Position numbers and translations under genes: made by a program
The notes under the pieces: generated by a model
The model's database searches: none
What the model was told of the DNA's origin: nothing
The model's input: the letters and a program-made list of their open reading frames with translations, nothing else
NCBI GenBank assembly: GCA_963827585.1
Contig: CAWHCK010000048.1
Coordinates: 62,001-126,000 of the forward strand
Direction of reading: 5' to 3'
Length of the DNA: 64,000 bases
From: VAZQ01 sp963827585
GTDB taxonomy: Bacteria > Pseudomonadota > Alphaproteobacteria > Rhizobiales > Xanthobacteraceae
Part shown: positions 9,650-18,923 of the stretch, one piece after another
How the letters are laid out: each line of letters starts with the position of its first letter
How positions within the stretch are numbered: position 1 is the stretch's first letter

Positions 9650-10747
9650 CTAGGCCCATTCCGGCGGTGCAAATTCAAGCTGAGGTCGCGCGTGTCGCAC
9701 TTTCCCTGCGGCCGTGCTTTTCGTCCTTTCCATGAGGCTGCGATAGACGGCGAGGTAGTCGCGCGCCATCCGCCGCGCGGTGAACCGCTCCTCGAATCGC
9801 CGCCGGATCGCGTTACGACACAGTTGAGATACGCGCCTCGCGGCAACCAGCGCGCCCCTCGCGTCCTGGACGGCGAAACCGGTCAGCCCATCTTCGATGA
9901 TTTCCGAGACAGCCCCTCTGTTGAACGCAATGACCGGGGTCCCACAGGCCATCGCTTCGATCAAGACCAGTCCGAAAGGCTCGGGCCAGGCGATCGGCGC
10001 CAGCAACGCGACGGCGCCGCTGAGAAACGTCGACTTCTCCTGTTCGCCGATCTCACCGATGTATTCGACATCGGGAGGCGTGAGAAGCTTGCGGATTTCG
10101 GCTTCGTAATAGTCGCGGTCGACGGCATCGATCTTGGCGGCGATCTTGAGCGGCACGCCGCACCGTTTGGAAATCCTTATGGCTTGGTCGACGCCTTTCT
10201 CGGGTGAAATGCGCCCGAGAAAGGCAAAGTAGCCCGGCCTGACCGGTTGCGGCGTCAACAGTCGCTCAGGCAGGCCGTGGTGAATGGTGCGGACCCATCC
10301 CGCGTCCGGGACCGGCCGCCGCTGCGCATCGGAAATCGAGATCAGAGGGGGAGATGAAAACGTTGCGAACACCGCCTGATGTTCCGGCAAGTCGAGCCGG
10401 CCGTGGAGCGTGGTGACGAAAGGGGTCGACTGACGCGAAAACAGCGAGAACGGATAATAATCGAGATGGAAGTGCAGGAGGTCGAACTCGTGCGCCCGCC
10501 GGCGAACCCGCTCGAGCATGGTCATATGCAGCGCGTTGGCATCGCGCACCGAGCCGTCCAGACGCAACGCTTTCGGCCAGCACGCCTCCAGTTCTGCCGA
10601 AGTTCTCGAATCGCCGCTGGCGAACAAGACGACGTCATGCCCGAGAGAAACCAACTCCTCGGTCAACCATGAGACGACGCGTTCGGTGCCTCCGTAAAGC
10701 TTCGGAGGAATCGATTCCGTCAAAGGAGCTATCTGGGCGATGCGCAT
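9650..10747 (-). CDS. Glycosyltransferase family 4 protein
   Basis: 365-residue GT-B-fold glycosyltransferase. N-terminal acceptor domain begins MRIAQIAPLTES and has the GGTERVV loop; the C-terminal Glycos_transf_1 domain has LGRISPEKGVD (near residue 175) and the EPFGLVLIEAMACGTPVIA nucleotide-sugar binding region with its EX7E-type glutamates. No signal peptide; predicted cytosolic or membrane-peripheral. Upstream (10748-10948) is a promoter-sized gap with a 17-base direct repeat. Sugar donor and acceptor cannot be told from sequence. Confidence 0.88.
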   Translation of the reverse strand: MRIAQIAPLTESIPPKLYGGTERVVSWLTEELVSLGHDVVLFASGDSRTSAELEACWPKALRLDGSVRDANALHMTMLERVRRRAHEFDLLHFHLDYYPFSLFSRQSTPFVTTLHGRLDLPEHQAVFATFSSPPLISISDAQRRPVPDAGWVRTIHHGLPERLLTPQPVRPGYFAFLGRISPEKGVDQAIRISKRCGVPLKIAAKIDAVDRDYYEAEIRKLLTPPDVEYIGEIGEQEKSTFLSGAVALLAPIAWPEPFGLVLIEAMACGTPVIAFNRGAVSEIIEDGLTGFAVQDARGALVAARRVSQLCRNAIRRRFEERFTARRMARDYLAVYRSLMERTKSTAAGKVRHARPQLEFAPPEWA

Positions 10748-10886
10748 GCGCGATCTGGTCTTTGCAAATCCAATGGAGCCGTAACCCTCGGCTCAATGAA
10801 CCAATGACCGACGCACCGAGTTCCGGAAACCGGATCAACAAATGTGTAGATCGTGTAAAGTCAGAACAAATGGAAACCATGCTCGG

Positions 10887-10923
10887 GATGAACGCCGCTT
10901 AATGCAGATGAACGCCGATTAAT
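10887..10923. repeat. Two 17-base direct repeats spaced 20 bases start to start
   Basis: GATGAACGCCGCTTAAT (10887-10903) and GATGAACGCCGATTAAT (10907-10923) differ by one base. They lie between clpS and the glycosyltransferase gene, about 140 bases upstream of the latter's start on the minus strand. The spacing is about two helical turns, so a regulator site is possible. Confidence 0.45.
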
Positions 10924-10948
10924 ACTTGCCCTGCGGCGGAAATCTTCT

Positions 10949-11254
10949 TCATTCCTCCGGCTCGGTGGTAAACAGCAGCGGATAGCCCTTGCTGCGGCCT
11001 GCTTCCGTTGCTCTCGTCGCCTTGGTCTCGGCAATGTCCCTTGCATAGACGGCGACGACACATACGCCGCGCTTATGCGCGGTTATCATCACCTGATACG
11101 CCCGATCCTCGCCCATGCGAAATTCCGCCTTCAGGACGGTGACGACGAACTCCCGGGGCGTGTAGTCGTCATTGACGAGAATGACCTTGTGAAGGCGCGG
11201 CCGTTCGGTCTTCAGGCGAACCTTGGTGCGCCGCTTGGTGGCGATGTCTTTCAT
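10949..11254 (-). CDS. clpS: ATP-dependent Clp protease adaptor ClpS
   Basis: 101-residue ClpS, the N-degron adaptor that delivers substrates to ClpAP. The core runs from KVILVNDDYTPREFVV (N28, D29, D30 in the substrate pocket) through ITAHKRG (H60) to AETKAT (E76), all family hallmarks. It has a short basic N-terminal extension. No clpA follows, so this is a stand-alone adaptor such as the second ClpS copy found in many alphaproteobacteria. Start ATG 11254. Encoded upstream of the glycosyltransferase on the same strand but 200 bases apart. Confidence 0.93.
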   Translation of the reverse strand: MKDIATKRRTKVRLKTERPRLHKVILVNDDYTPREFVVTVLKAEFRMGEDRAYQVMITAHKRGVCVVAVYARDIAETKATRATEAGRSKGYPLLFTTEPEE

Positions 11255-11465
11255 CGGAGAAACTATTCCCGATAACAGCGTCGTCGTGCGAGTACGGCTT
11301 CACCATTTTCGCACGTTCGAGACTTGGCGTCTAATTCGTGCAGAGCAGCGCATGACCGCGTGGGCTTCATGGCGCAAGGATCTGCGACACTCGCAACGCC
11401 GGAGATCGCTTGCGCGCTGGCCTCCATTGATCCACGGTTGGCGCTCAGGTGAGGAGACAGCGAGC

Positions 11466-12209
11466 GTGGTCAACGTTCATATCCATCAATTCCAGCCCGG
11501 CGGTGCGGTGGTGGACGCCGCGGCGCTGGCCCAGTTCCAGGACCAGTGGGCGACCTACCGCAAGCTGGTCGAAAGCGATTGCCTGTCCCAGCGCGAGGTC
11601 AGCCGCATCCTCCGCGAAACCCTCAACGACGTTTTCGCGGCGCCCTTCGCCTTCCTCGACATTGCCTGCGGCGACGCCAGCATGATGAAGGCTGCGCTGC
11701 GCGGAACCAAAGTCCGCCACTATCACGGCATCGACCTGTCGCAAGCGGCGCTCGAGCTCGCCGCGGCCAATCTCGCCGATTTGCCGTTCGCGGTCGATCT
11801 CGACCACCGCGACTTCGTGGAAGCCATGATGCGCCGGCCGGAACATGCCGATGCGGCTTGGTGCAGCCTGTCGATCCATCACTTGTCGACCGACGACAAG
11901 CTGCGCCTGATGAAGGCGATCCGCGGTGCTACCGGCGCGCGCGGGATTTTCCTGCTTTACGAGCCGACGCGTCGCGCCGGCGAGGACCGTTCCGCATTTC
12001 TCGACCGCTTCAAGCGTACGAACGAATCTCTGTGGACGGTATTGACGTCGGCCGAATGGGACCAGATCTGGCACCACGTCGCCACCTGCGACTTTCCCGA
12101 GACCGCAGCGGTGTGGTGCGAGCTCGGCCGCGAGGCCGGCTTCGGCGAGGCGCGGCAAGTCTTCGTCGACCCGACGGACTTTTTTCGGCTGTTCCGCTTC
12201 GAGGCGTAA
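11466..12209 (+). CDS. Class I SAM-dependent methyltransferase
   Basis: 247-residue methyltransferase. Motif I is FLDIACGDAS (about residue 60) and the second strand is YHGIDLS; SLSIHHLSTDDK and GIFLLYEP match later Rossmann-fold elements. GTG 11466 is preferred because GAGGAG lies eight bases upstream and the protein then begins shortly before the fold; the frame remains open further upstream without a good ribosome site. It is convergent with the flavin monooxygenase gene 47 bases downstream. Substrate not identifiable. Confidence 0.8.
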   Translation: MVNVHIHQFQPGGAVVDAAALAQFQDQWATYRKLVESDCLSQREVSRILRETLNDVFAAPFAFLDIACGDASMMKAALRGTKVRHYHGIDLSQAALELAAANLADLPFAVDLDHRDFVEAMMRRPEHADAAWCSLSIHHLSTDDKLRLMKAIRGATGARGIFLLYEPTRRAGEDRSAFLDRFKRTNESLWTVLTSAEWDQIWHHVATCDFPETAAVWCELGREAGFGEARQVFVDPTDFFRLFRFEA

Positions 12210-12256
12210 GGCGTCGCAGCGCCAGCGACAACCTCAGCCAGCCGATGTCGGCCGTC

Positions 12257-13504
12257 TCACATGGTCGGATTGGCGTAGCGACCGCCAAGCGCGTGCAGCC
12301 CGTAGGCCGCGCCGGCGATGTCGAAGTTGAACGAGAAGTGCTGGTTGATGGCCAGAACGTCGCGCAGGTGCCGCTGGAGCGGATCGCGAGTGTAGAGGCC
12401 CTGCGCTCCGTAGCAGGACCAGAGCGTCTCCACGGCTTCGCGCGATTGGCTCACGGCGAAGGCCGAGTGCGCCCGGAACCGCAACTTCGTCTCGAGGTCC
12501 GGAACCTCGTTGCGCTCCGCGGCGGCCTGGAACGCGATCGCGGACTGGCGCAGGAAGTAGCGCGCCGAATCGATCAGGCAGCGCGCGCCCGCCACCTTGA
12601 TCTGCACGGCCTGGAAATCCGCGACCCGGGCGCCGGTATACGTACCTGCTCGCTTCTCCATCGCCGCCAGGAACAATTCGTACGCGCCCTCGGCCGCGCC
12701 GAGCGCCGCCGGCGCCAACGGATGGCTGGAGGCAGCCACCACCGGGATGCAAAAGAGCGGACCCGGATTGAGGGCTGCTCCCGGATGCTCGCGCCCGCCC
12801 CGGCAGCGCAGGAGCGCAAGTGCCCGCCGCTCGGGCACGAACAGCTCGCTGACCGCGACGTCCTTGCTGCCCGTGGCTGCCATGCCCATGGCGTACCAGG
12901 TGTCGATGATCTCGTAGTCGGACTTGGGCACCAGGCACAGGCGCCAATCGATGGCCGTCTTGCCGTCGTCGTCGTAGACGGTGACGGCCAGCATGTTCCA
13001 TTCCGAATTGTCGACCGCGGAGGAGAACGGCCAGCGGCCGTTGACAACAAAGCCGCCCTCCGCCTTCCGCGCACGGCCGGCGGCCAGCGCGATCGACGAC
13101 GCGATCAGGGCGTCCGGATTCGCGTCCCACACTTCGCGCTGGGTCTCGGGGTCGTAGTATCCGAGGATCCAGTGATGGCAGGCCACGTTGCCCACGTTCC
13201 AGGCCGTGGATGGGCAGCCGCGCGCAAGCTCCGCCGGGATGTCGACGACCGCCACGAAGTCGAGCTCCATGCCGCCGAACGCCTTCGGCTGGTGAAATCG
13301 GAAGAGCCCGGTCTCGTGCAGGAGCTGCTCGTTGTCGCGGATGAGCATGCGGGCGTCCTCGGCCTGCTGGGCGCGCTCCCGCAGGATCGGCACGATCTGC
13401 CGCGCCCGCTGCATCGCCTCGCCGTAGCCCACGGCGGAGAAGTCACGCCGCACCATTTGCGGCAGCGTCCCCACGGCATCGCTTGCGTCGCTCGGGCCGG
13501 CCAT
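12257..13504 (-). CDS. Acyl-CoA dehydrogenase-fold flavin-dependent monooxygenase
   Basis: 415-residue protein of the acyl-CoA dehydrogenase superfamily, closest in layout to two-component flavin monooxygenases (HsaA / DszC type) rather than to true dehydrogenases. It has the ATGSKDVAVSELFVP segment and a C-terminal helical domain with LETKLRFRAHSAFAVS and a C-terminal SFNFDIAG. It is the last gene of a five-gene minus-strand operon encoding transporter parts, a formamidase-like enzyme and a deacetylase; spacing to the permease gene is 25 bases. A paralog lies at 34178-35384. A separate flavin reductase would be needed; none is adjacent. Confidence 0.82.
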   Translation of the reverse strand: MAGPSDASDAVGTLPQMVRRDFSAVGYGEAMQRARQIVPILRERAQQAEDARMLIRDNEQLLHETGLFRFHQPKAFGGMELDFVAVVDIPAELARGCPSTAWNVGNVACHHWILGYYDPETQREVWDANPDALIASSIALAAGRARKAEGGFVVNGRWPFSSAVDNSEWNMLAVTVYDDDGKTAIDWRLCLVPKSDYEIIDTWYAMGMAATGSKDVAVSELFVPERRALALLRCRGGREHPGAALNPGPLFCIPVVAASSHPLAPAALGAAEGAYELFLAAMEKRAGTYTGARVADFQAVQIKVAGARCLIDSARYFLRQSAIAFQAAAERNEVPDLETKLRFRAHSAFAVSQSREAVETLWSCYGAQGLYTRDPLQRHLRDVLAINQHFSFNFDIAGAAYGLHALGGRYANPTM

Positions 13505-13529
13505 GTCCGTTTCCTCTGACCCGCACTTG

Positions 13530-14372
13530 CTACCCCTGCCGCGGCGCCATGGCGTCGGCGCCGCGGGTGGCCCAGCCGGTCATGCGGCGCTCGATCGCGG
13601 CGCAAACGAGATACATGCCGATGCCCATGACGCTGGTGGCAAGCAGGCCCGCGAACGCCAGCGGCACCTCGAAGCGCGATGACGCCACCAGCATCAGGTT
13701 GCCGATGCCCTTGTTGGCCGCGACCGTTTCCGCCACGATGGTGCCGACGAACGCGAAGGTGATCGCGACTTTGAGCGAGGCGAAGAAGTACGGCATCGAT
13801 CGCGGCAGCCCGACCTTCCTGATCACCTGCCACCGGCTCGCCCCCAGCGCCCGCAGCACGTCCTGCAGCTCGGGTTCCACGGTCGCAATCCCGACCGCGA
13901 CGTTCACCAGGATCGGAAAGAAGGCAATGAGGAAAGCGGTGATGATCGCCGGAACGGTGCCGACGCCGAACCAGATCACCAGAATCGGAACCACCGCCAC
14001 TTTCGGGATCGAGTTGAAGCCGATCAGCGCCGGGTAGCAGCTGTCGTACACCAGGGTCGACGAGCCGATGGCGATCCCCCCGAGCAACCCGATGACCACC
14101 GCGACCAGGAATCCGATCGCGGTCGTCATGAACGTCTGCCAGGCATTGATGAGGATCGGCTCGCGCCACTGCCAGCCGGATGCGAAGATCGCCGACGGCG
14201 CCGGCAGCACGAATTGCTCGATGTCGAAAGCGCGGACGACGAGCTCCCAGACCAGGAAAATTCCGACGATCACGACCCACGGCAGGATCACGCGCTGCGT
14301 CTTGCGCCGCAGCAGGTAGGGCTTACGCGGCCGCACCGGAGGAGCATCGTCGACTATGTCGATCATGGCCAC
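13530..14372 (-). CDS. ABC transporter permease, SsuC/TauC-like
   Basis: 280-residue inner-membrane permease of the nitrate/sulfonate/taurine (NitT/TauT) class, with six hydrophobic segments and the EAA-type loop LRALGASRWQVIRKVGLPRSMPY region. The family pattern FNSIPKVAVVPILVIWFG is present. GTG 14372 is chosen since GGGAG ends seven bases upstream; ATG 14366 is a near alternative. It follows the ATPase gene by 16 bases in the same operon and should pair with it and with the divergently encoded binding protein at 17453. Confidence 0.9.
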   Translation of the reverse strand: MAMIDIVDDAPPVRPRKPYLLRRKTQRVILPWVVIVGIFLVWELVVRAFDIEQFVLPAPSAIFASGWQWREPILINAWQTFMTTAIGFLVAVVIGLLGGIAIGSSTLVYDSCYPALIGFNSIPKVAVVPILVIWFGVGTVPAIITAFLIAFFPILVNVAVGIATVEPELQDVLRALGASRWQVIRKVGLPRSMPYFFASLKVAITFAFVGTIVAETVAANKGIGNLMLVASSRFEVPLAFAGLLATSVMGIGMYLVCAAIERRMTGWATRGADAMAPRQG

Positions 14373-14388
14373 GGTGGAGCTCCCGTCA

Positions 14389-15180
14389 TCAGGCCGCGGT
14401 CGACCGGGCTGCGCTGATGTGCTCGCGCAGCTCCTGGACGAGCCCAACCGAGTAGGGTTCGTAGGTTCCCTCGAGCTTGCGCGGCCGCGGCAGGTCGACG
14501 GCGCGTTCCGCGATGATGCGGCCGGGGCGCGCGCTCATCACCAGCACACGATCGGCCAGGAACACCGCCTCGCGCAGGTCGTGGGTGACCAGGATCACGG
14601 TGGGTTTGCGGGCAAGCCACAGGTCCTGCAGCGCCAGCCACAACTCCTCGCGCGTGAACATGTCGAGCGAGGCGAACGGCTCGTCGAGCATCAGCAGGGT
14701 GGGGTCGTGGATGAGCGCGCGGCAGAGCGAGGCGCGCTGTTGCATGCCGCCTGACAGCTGCCAGGGAAAGTGATTCTCGAATCCCTTGAGACCGACGAGC
14801 GCGATGAGGTCGCGCGCCTTCGCCACGTAGGCGGCCCGTTCCCGCTTGAGCCGTGAGCAGTGCGGCTGCACGATCTCGAGCGGCAGCATCACGTTGTCGA
14901 GCGTCGTTCGCCACGGCAGCAGCGTGGGATTCTGGAACGCCATGCCGGCGATGCTCAGCGGCGCGGTCACCTCGCGGCCGCTGACGATCACCCCGCCGGC
15001 GGTGGGTGGCCAGAGCCCGGTCACCACCTTCATCAGGGTCGATTTTCCGCATCCCGACGGACCCACCACGGTGACGAATTCGCCGCTGCCGACCTTGAGC
15101 GTCGTCCGGTGCAGGGCAAGCGTGCCGTCGGCATCCTCGCCGTAACGCAATGAGACGCGATCGAGATCGACGAAGTTCAT
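14389..15180 (-). CDS. ABC transporter ATP-binding protein, SsuB/TauB-like
   Basis: 263-residue ATPase. Walker A GPSGCGKST, Q-loop FQNPTLLPWRT, signature LSGGMQQRASL, Walker B LLMLDEPFASLD and switch VTHDLREAV are all intact. Third gene of the minus-strand operon; with the permease encoded downstream it forms a NitT/TauT-class importer. Confidence 0.93.
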   Translation of the reverse strand: MNFVDLDRVSLRYGEDADGTLALHRTTLKVGSGEFVTVVGPSGCGKSTLMKVVTGLWPPTAGGVIVSGREVTAPLSIAGMAFQNPTLLPWRTTLDNVMLPLEIVQPHCSRLKRERAAYVAKARDLIALVGLKGFENHFPWQLSGGMQQRASLCRALIHDPTLLMLDEPFASLDMFTREELWLALQDLWLARKPTVILVTHDLREAVFLADRVLVMSARPGRIIAERAVDLPRPRKLEGTYEPYSVGLVQELREHISAARSTAA

Positions 15181-15274
15181 TGCGGTTCGCTTCCGTGTGC
15201 TGGTGCCGGCACTCGCTGCGTCCCGGCATCGACCGGCGTGGCGACGCCTGTCTCCAGCCCTGCGGATACAAGAG

Positions 15275-16249
15275 TCATGCCACGCGCAGGATACTGCGAT
15301 CGATCATGGCATGCACGCCTTTGACGTTATTGACGGTCTGGGTCACGTGAAGGTCGACCGCAAAGCTGCTCAGGGAATAGGCTTCATCCCTGGGAATTCC
15401 GGTCAGGGCGACGATCCAGTCGAGCATTTCATGCAGCGCCTGGCGCGCGGCCGCATCGAGATCGGGGTCGAGGCCGAAGGTAATGCAGTGGGTCGCAGTC
15501 TGCGCGCGCGGAAGCCGCCAGCCCAGATCCTTGCGCACGTGGAATTCGAACGTCCCCTTGAGCGACGTTTCGATCGCGGTGCCGCACACCTCCCCGTCGC
15601 CCTGGGCGGCGTGGCCGTCACCGGCGGAAAACAGCGCCCCCTCGTTCCAGACCGGCAGATAGATGGTGCTGCCGGCAGTGAGCTCCTTGCAGTCGATATT
15701 GCCGCCGAACTCGCGCGGTTCTTTGCTGTTCTGCCGGCCGAACGCCTTCGGCGGCGCAACGGCGAGCTGCCCGAAGAACGGCCGCATCGGCACGGTGAGC
15801 CCCGAGGGCAGGATCGCCAGGTTGCGCGCGCGGTCGAGCTCGACGTGGATGATGCGGTAATAGGGAAATTCGTCCGGCAGCGTTCCGCCGTAGGCGCGGA
15901 AGAGATTGTATCCCCAGTTCTGCCGCAGCTCGATGTCGGAGATGCGAACCTCCAGCACGTCGCCGGCCGCCGCCCCGCGCACGAAAATCGGACCGGTGAA
16001 GATGTGATTGCCGGAGCCGCGCTTCACCTGCTGGTGGATGTTGCGAAGCTCGGGCAAAACGTCGAAGCCGGTCGAGCCCGGCGGCATCCATTCGGGATTG
16101 CCGGACACGCTCTCGATGACGACGCGGTCGGCCGGATCGACGGTGAGGACAGGCTCGAGCGCGCCGTCGAGATAGCCCCAGTGGATCGTCTCCGGGGCCG
16201 ATCGCAGCGTGTGCGTCTTGGCCGCATCCTGGGCGAGCGGAACGTTCAT
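15275..16249 (-). CDS. Acetamidase/formamidase family protein
   Basis: 324-residue member of the FmdA/AmdA amidase family, which hydrolyses small amides to carboxylic acid and ammonia in the cytoplasm. Recognised by the ETIHWGYLDGALEPVLTV N-terminus, the RNIHQQVKRGSGNH and GPIFVRGAAAGDVLEV segments, and SAGDGHAAQGDGEVCGTAIE (family GD.HA.QG.GEV motif). Start ATG 16249 follows AGGAG by six bases. The gene sits 28 bases after the deacetylase gene and before an ABC importer, implying the imported compound yields an amide. Confidence 0.9.
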   Translation of the reverse strand: MNVPLAQDAAKTHTLRSAPETIHWGYLDGALEPVLTVDPADRVVIESVSGNPEWMPPGSTGFDVLPELRNIHQQVKRGSGNHIFTGPIFVRGAAAGDVLEVRISDIELRQNWGYNLFRAYGGTLPDEFPYYRIIHVELDRARNLAILPSGLTVPMRPFFGQLAVAPPKAFGRQNSKEPREFGGNIDCKELTAGSTIYLPVWNEGALFSAGDGHAAQGDGEVCGTAIETSLKGTFEFHVRKDLGWRLPRAQTATHCITFGLDPDLDAAARQALHEMLDWIVALTGIPRDEAYSLSSFAVDLHVTQTVNNVKGVHAMIDRSILRVA

Positions 16250-16277
16250 GGCTGGCTCCTGCCGGGCCTGCGCCACT

Positions 16278-17177
16278 TCAACTGCCCGGAATGATGCCCT
16301 TGGGCAGCGAGAAGCAGTACTTTGCGATATCGCCGGCGCGGGTGTACCAGACCCGATCTTTGTGCTTGTGCTCGACGCAATGCCTGATGGCCTGGCGCAC
16401 CGGCCGCAGCCGGAACGGCTGACCCACGATGAAGCCGTGCAGGGACAGCGCAAGAACCAGCGGTTGGCGCTCGGACTGCTCGAGCATTTCCTCGAACTGA
16501 TCGACGATCATCTCGCCGAACTGGCGGCCGGTATGATCGCGATGCGCCTGCGAGCCGGCATCGTTGAGTTCCATCGGATAGGGCACCGACAGCAGCGGTC
16601 CCGCGCGCGTGTGCATCCAGATCGGCTGGTCGTCGACCGGCCAATCGAGCAGGTGGGTGTAGCCGGTTTCCTTGAGCAGGTCGGGCGTGACGTTGGATTC
16701 CAGCGCGCCCGGTCCCATCCAGCCCGTCGGCCGCACGCCCACATACTTTTCGATCACCTCGGTGCATTCCTGGATGGCGCGTGCCTCGTCATGCTCCCAC
16801 ATCCCCCGCAGCAGCTCGGCATTGGTGCGGCCGTGACCGAGCACGTCGTCGCCGCGGGCTTTGATCTTTTCGATGATCTCCGGATAGTGGTAGCAGACGC
16901 TGCTGTTGAGCAGGATGGTCGCGGGCAGCTTGAGCTCGTCGAGAATTTCGAACAGGCGCCAGTTGCCGATGCGGTTGCCGTAGTCGCGCCAGGCGAAGTT
17001 GCGCGTGGTCTGCTGGTTGCTGCGCACCGGATCCATCCCGAGCCCGGCCCCGAACGCGAAATGCTCGATGTTGAGCGCGACGTAGAACGCCAGTCGCTTG
17101 CCTCCCGGCCACGTGTAATCCGGCCGATTGACGATCGGCGAATAGGCATAGCGGCCATGGCCGGGAAGCTTCAGCAT
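16278..17177 (-). CDS. Polysaccharide deacetylase (NodB/PuuE-like) family protein
   Basis: 299-residue polysaccharide-deacetylase-fold protein without a signal peptide, similar in layout to the cytoplasmic PuuE-type allantoinases and related amidohydrolases rather than to chitin deacetylases. The LNIEHFAFG, DYGNRIGNWRLFEILDE and GHGRTNAELL segments and GWMGPGALES loop are typical of this subgroup. ATG 17177 follows AAGGA by about seven bases. First gene of the five-gene operon and divergent from the NMT1-type binding protein. With the formamidase downstream this points to ring-opening or deamidation of an N-containing compound. Confidence 0.85.
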   Translation of the reverse strand: MLKLPGHGRYAYSPIVNRPDYTWPGGKRLAFYVALNIEHFAFGAGLGMDPVRSNQQTTRNFAWRDYGNRIGNWRLFEILDELKLPATILLNSSVCYHYPEIIEKIKARGDDVLGHGRTNAELLRGMWEHDEARAIQECTEVIEKYVGVRPTGWMGPGALESNVTPDLLKETGYTHLLDWPVDDQPIWMHTRAGPLLSVPYPMELNDAGSQAHRDHTGRQFGEMIVDQFEEMLEQSERQPLVLALSLHGFIVGQPFRLRPVRQAIRHCVEHKHKDRVWYTRAGDIAKYCFSLPKGIIPGS

Positions 17178-17452
17178 CGGCGTATTCCTTTTTCGTCGCG
17201 ACGCAAGACGTTTCGTCCGCACGCATCGTGCCCGCAACGGCGGCGATCGGCCGAAGCTGCCGCGAGCAACGCGGCTGCTCCGGGCAAGCTGGCACGAAAC
17301 GTGCTAGGCTGAGGTCGTGGTCGGCGGTGAGGACGGACGCGAAATCGACGGCATGGATCGATGGTAGCAATCGTCGACCACCATGCCAAGCCGAATACGC
17401 CGACGTTTCTTGGTTGTGCGTGATCAGCTCCTGGTGCGGATGGAGGTCATCG

Positions 17453-18529
17453 ATGATTGGCGTTCGTTCTGACAACAATGCGCAGGCATTCCGCAATATT
17501 CGAATGCTTGCCCGGCCGTTTCTATTGTCGCTGGTCTTTGCGGTGGCGTCGGTTGCCGGCGCCGGTGCGGAAACCAAGAACGTCAAGATCATGCTGGATT
17601 GGATCATTCAGGGCACGCACGCGCCCTACTTCGTCGCGCAGGACAAGGGGTACTTCAAAGCGGCCGGCGTAACCGTTGACACCATCGACGCCGGGCGCGG
17701 CGCCACCAATGTTGCCGTTGCCGTCGCCGGCGGTGCCTACCAGTTCGGCTGGGTCGACCTGCCTTCGATGATCCGCTTCAACGCCGCAAATCCGGCTTCG
17801 CCGCTCCTCGCCGTCTACGTGAGCTTCGAGGAGTCGCCGCTGGCGGTGATCACGCGCAAGTCCGCCGGCATCCGCAAGCCGGCCGATCTCGACGGCAAGA
17901 AGATCGCGGGCGGGCCCGGCACCGCCGTGCACGACACGATCTCGATCCTGCTCAAGGCGGCCAATGCCGAGACCGTCAAGATCAACTGGGTGGCGGTACA
18001 GCCGCAATTGTTCGGTCCCATGCTCAAACGCGGCGAGGTCGACGGCACCGGCGGCTTCACCAACTCCAACATTCCGGCGGCACTCGAGCTCGGGTTCACG
18101 CTGGACGATCTTTTCGTGATCAAATATTCGGATTTCGGCGCCGACATGTATGGTCTCGCCCTCGTCACCACCAAGAAATTCGCCGACGAGAATCCCGAGA
18201 CCGTGCGCGGCGTCGTCAAAGCGCTCAATCAGGGCACCAAGGACACGATCGCGGCCCCGGACAAGGCCCTGCAGGTGCTCAAGGGCGTCGATCCCATGAT
18301 GAAGCTCGAGATCGAGAAGGTGCGCCTCGACATCGCGCTCGGGCTCACCAATACGCCCCATGTGGCGAAGAACGGCCTCAGCTCCGTTAGTGCGGAGAAG
18401 CTGAAGAAGACCATCGACGCCATGGTGGCGGCCTATCAGCTTGCGGTCAGTCCCGACCCGGCGACGATCTACACCGACAAGTTCCTGCCCCCGCTCGCCG
18501 AGCGGATGCCGCCGAAGAGCATGAACTAG
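17453..18529 (+). CDS. ABC transporter substrate-binding protein, NMT1/THI5-like
   Basis: 358-residue periplasmic binding protein of the SsuA/TauA/NMT1 class. An N-terminal signal peptide (hydrophobic LLSLVFAVASVAGAGA) precedes KIMLDWIIQGTHAPYFVAQ, which resembles pyrimidine and riboflavin precursor binding proteins (the conserved LDW pattern). The ATG at 17453 follows GGAGG by six bases. It is divergent from the operon holding the SsuC/SsuB-like permease and ATPase, and is their most likely partner; the 275-base gap between them would carry both promoters, though no clear boxes were recognised there. Confidence 0.9.
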   Translation: MIGVRSDNNAQAFRNIRMLARPFLLSLVFAVASVAGAGAETKNVKIMLDWIIQGTHAPYFVAQDKGYFKAAGVTVDTIDAGRGATNVAVAVAGGAYQFGWVDLPSMIRFNAANPASPLLAVYVSFEESPLAVITRKSAGIRKPADLDGKKIAGGPGTAVHDTISILLKAANAETVKINWVAVQPQLFGPMLKRGEVDGTGGFTNSNIPAALELGFTLDDLFVIKYSDFGADMYGLALVTTKKFADENPETVRGVVKALNQGTKDTIAAPDKALQVLKGVDPMMKLEIEKVRLDIALGLTNTPHVAKNGLSSVSAEKLKKTIDAMVAAYQLAVSPDPATIYTDKFLPPLAERMPPKSMN

Positions 18530-18688
18530 CGCAGCTTCGTTCGCGTTGCGCCAATCTCTTTATGGTCATTCCGGTCCCGAGCGTGCGATGGAGCCCGGAA
18601 TGACGACGGACGGCTAAAGCCGAGGTCCACAAGGTCGCGTTGGGCAGAATTCTTGGCTATTGTGGCGTGGAGGACAGGAGTCGCCGCC

Positions 18689-18922
18689 ATGGCCACCGAG
18701 CATCCACGCATCGAGCTTGATCCCACTGTGCTTGCCGGTAAGCCCGTCATCCAGGGCACGCGGCTCTCGGTCGAGTTCATCATCGGCCTGATGGCGGATG
18801 GATGGAGCGAGGCCGAGATCCTCGCCAACTATCCTGGGATCGCACACGAGGACATCATCGCCTGCCTCGCCTATGCTCGGGACACACTGAGCTCGGAGAA
18901 GGTCTTTCCCAGCGCTGCCTGA
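18689..18922 (+). CDS. DUF433 domain-containing antitoxin-like protein
   Basis: 77-residue DUF433 protein: IELDPTVLAGKPVIQGTRLSVE is the family signature, followed by the short helix-turn-helix segment WSEAEILANYPGI. DUF433 proteins are the presumed antitoxins of PIN-like DUF5615 toxins. AGGAG lies eight bases before ATG 18689. The partner gene follows after one base (18924) but is cut short, so this antitoxin appears orphaned. Confidence 0.88.
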   Translation: MATEHPRIELDPTVLAGKPVIQGTRLSVEFIIGLMADGWSEAEILANYPGIAHEDIIACLAYARDTLSSEKVFPSAA

Positions 18923-18923
18923 G

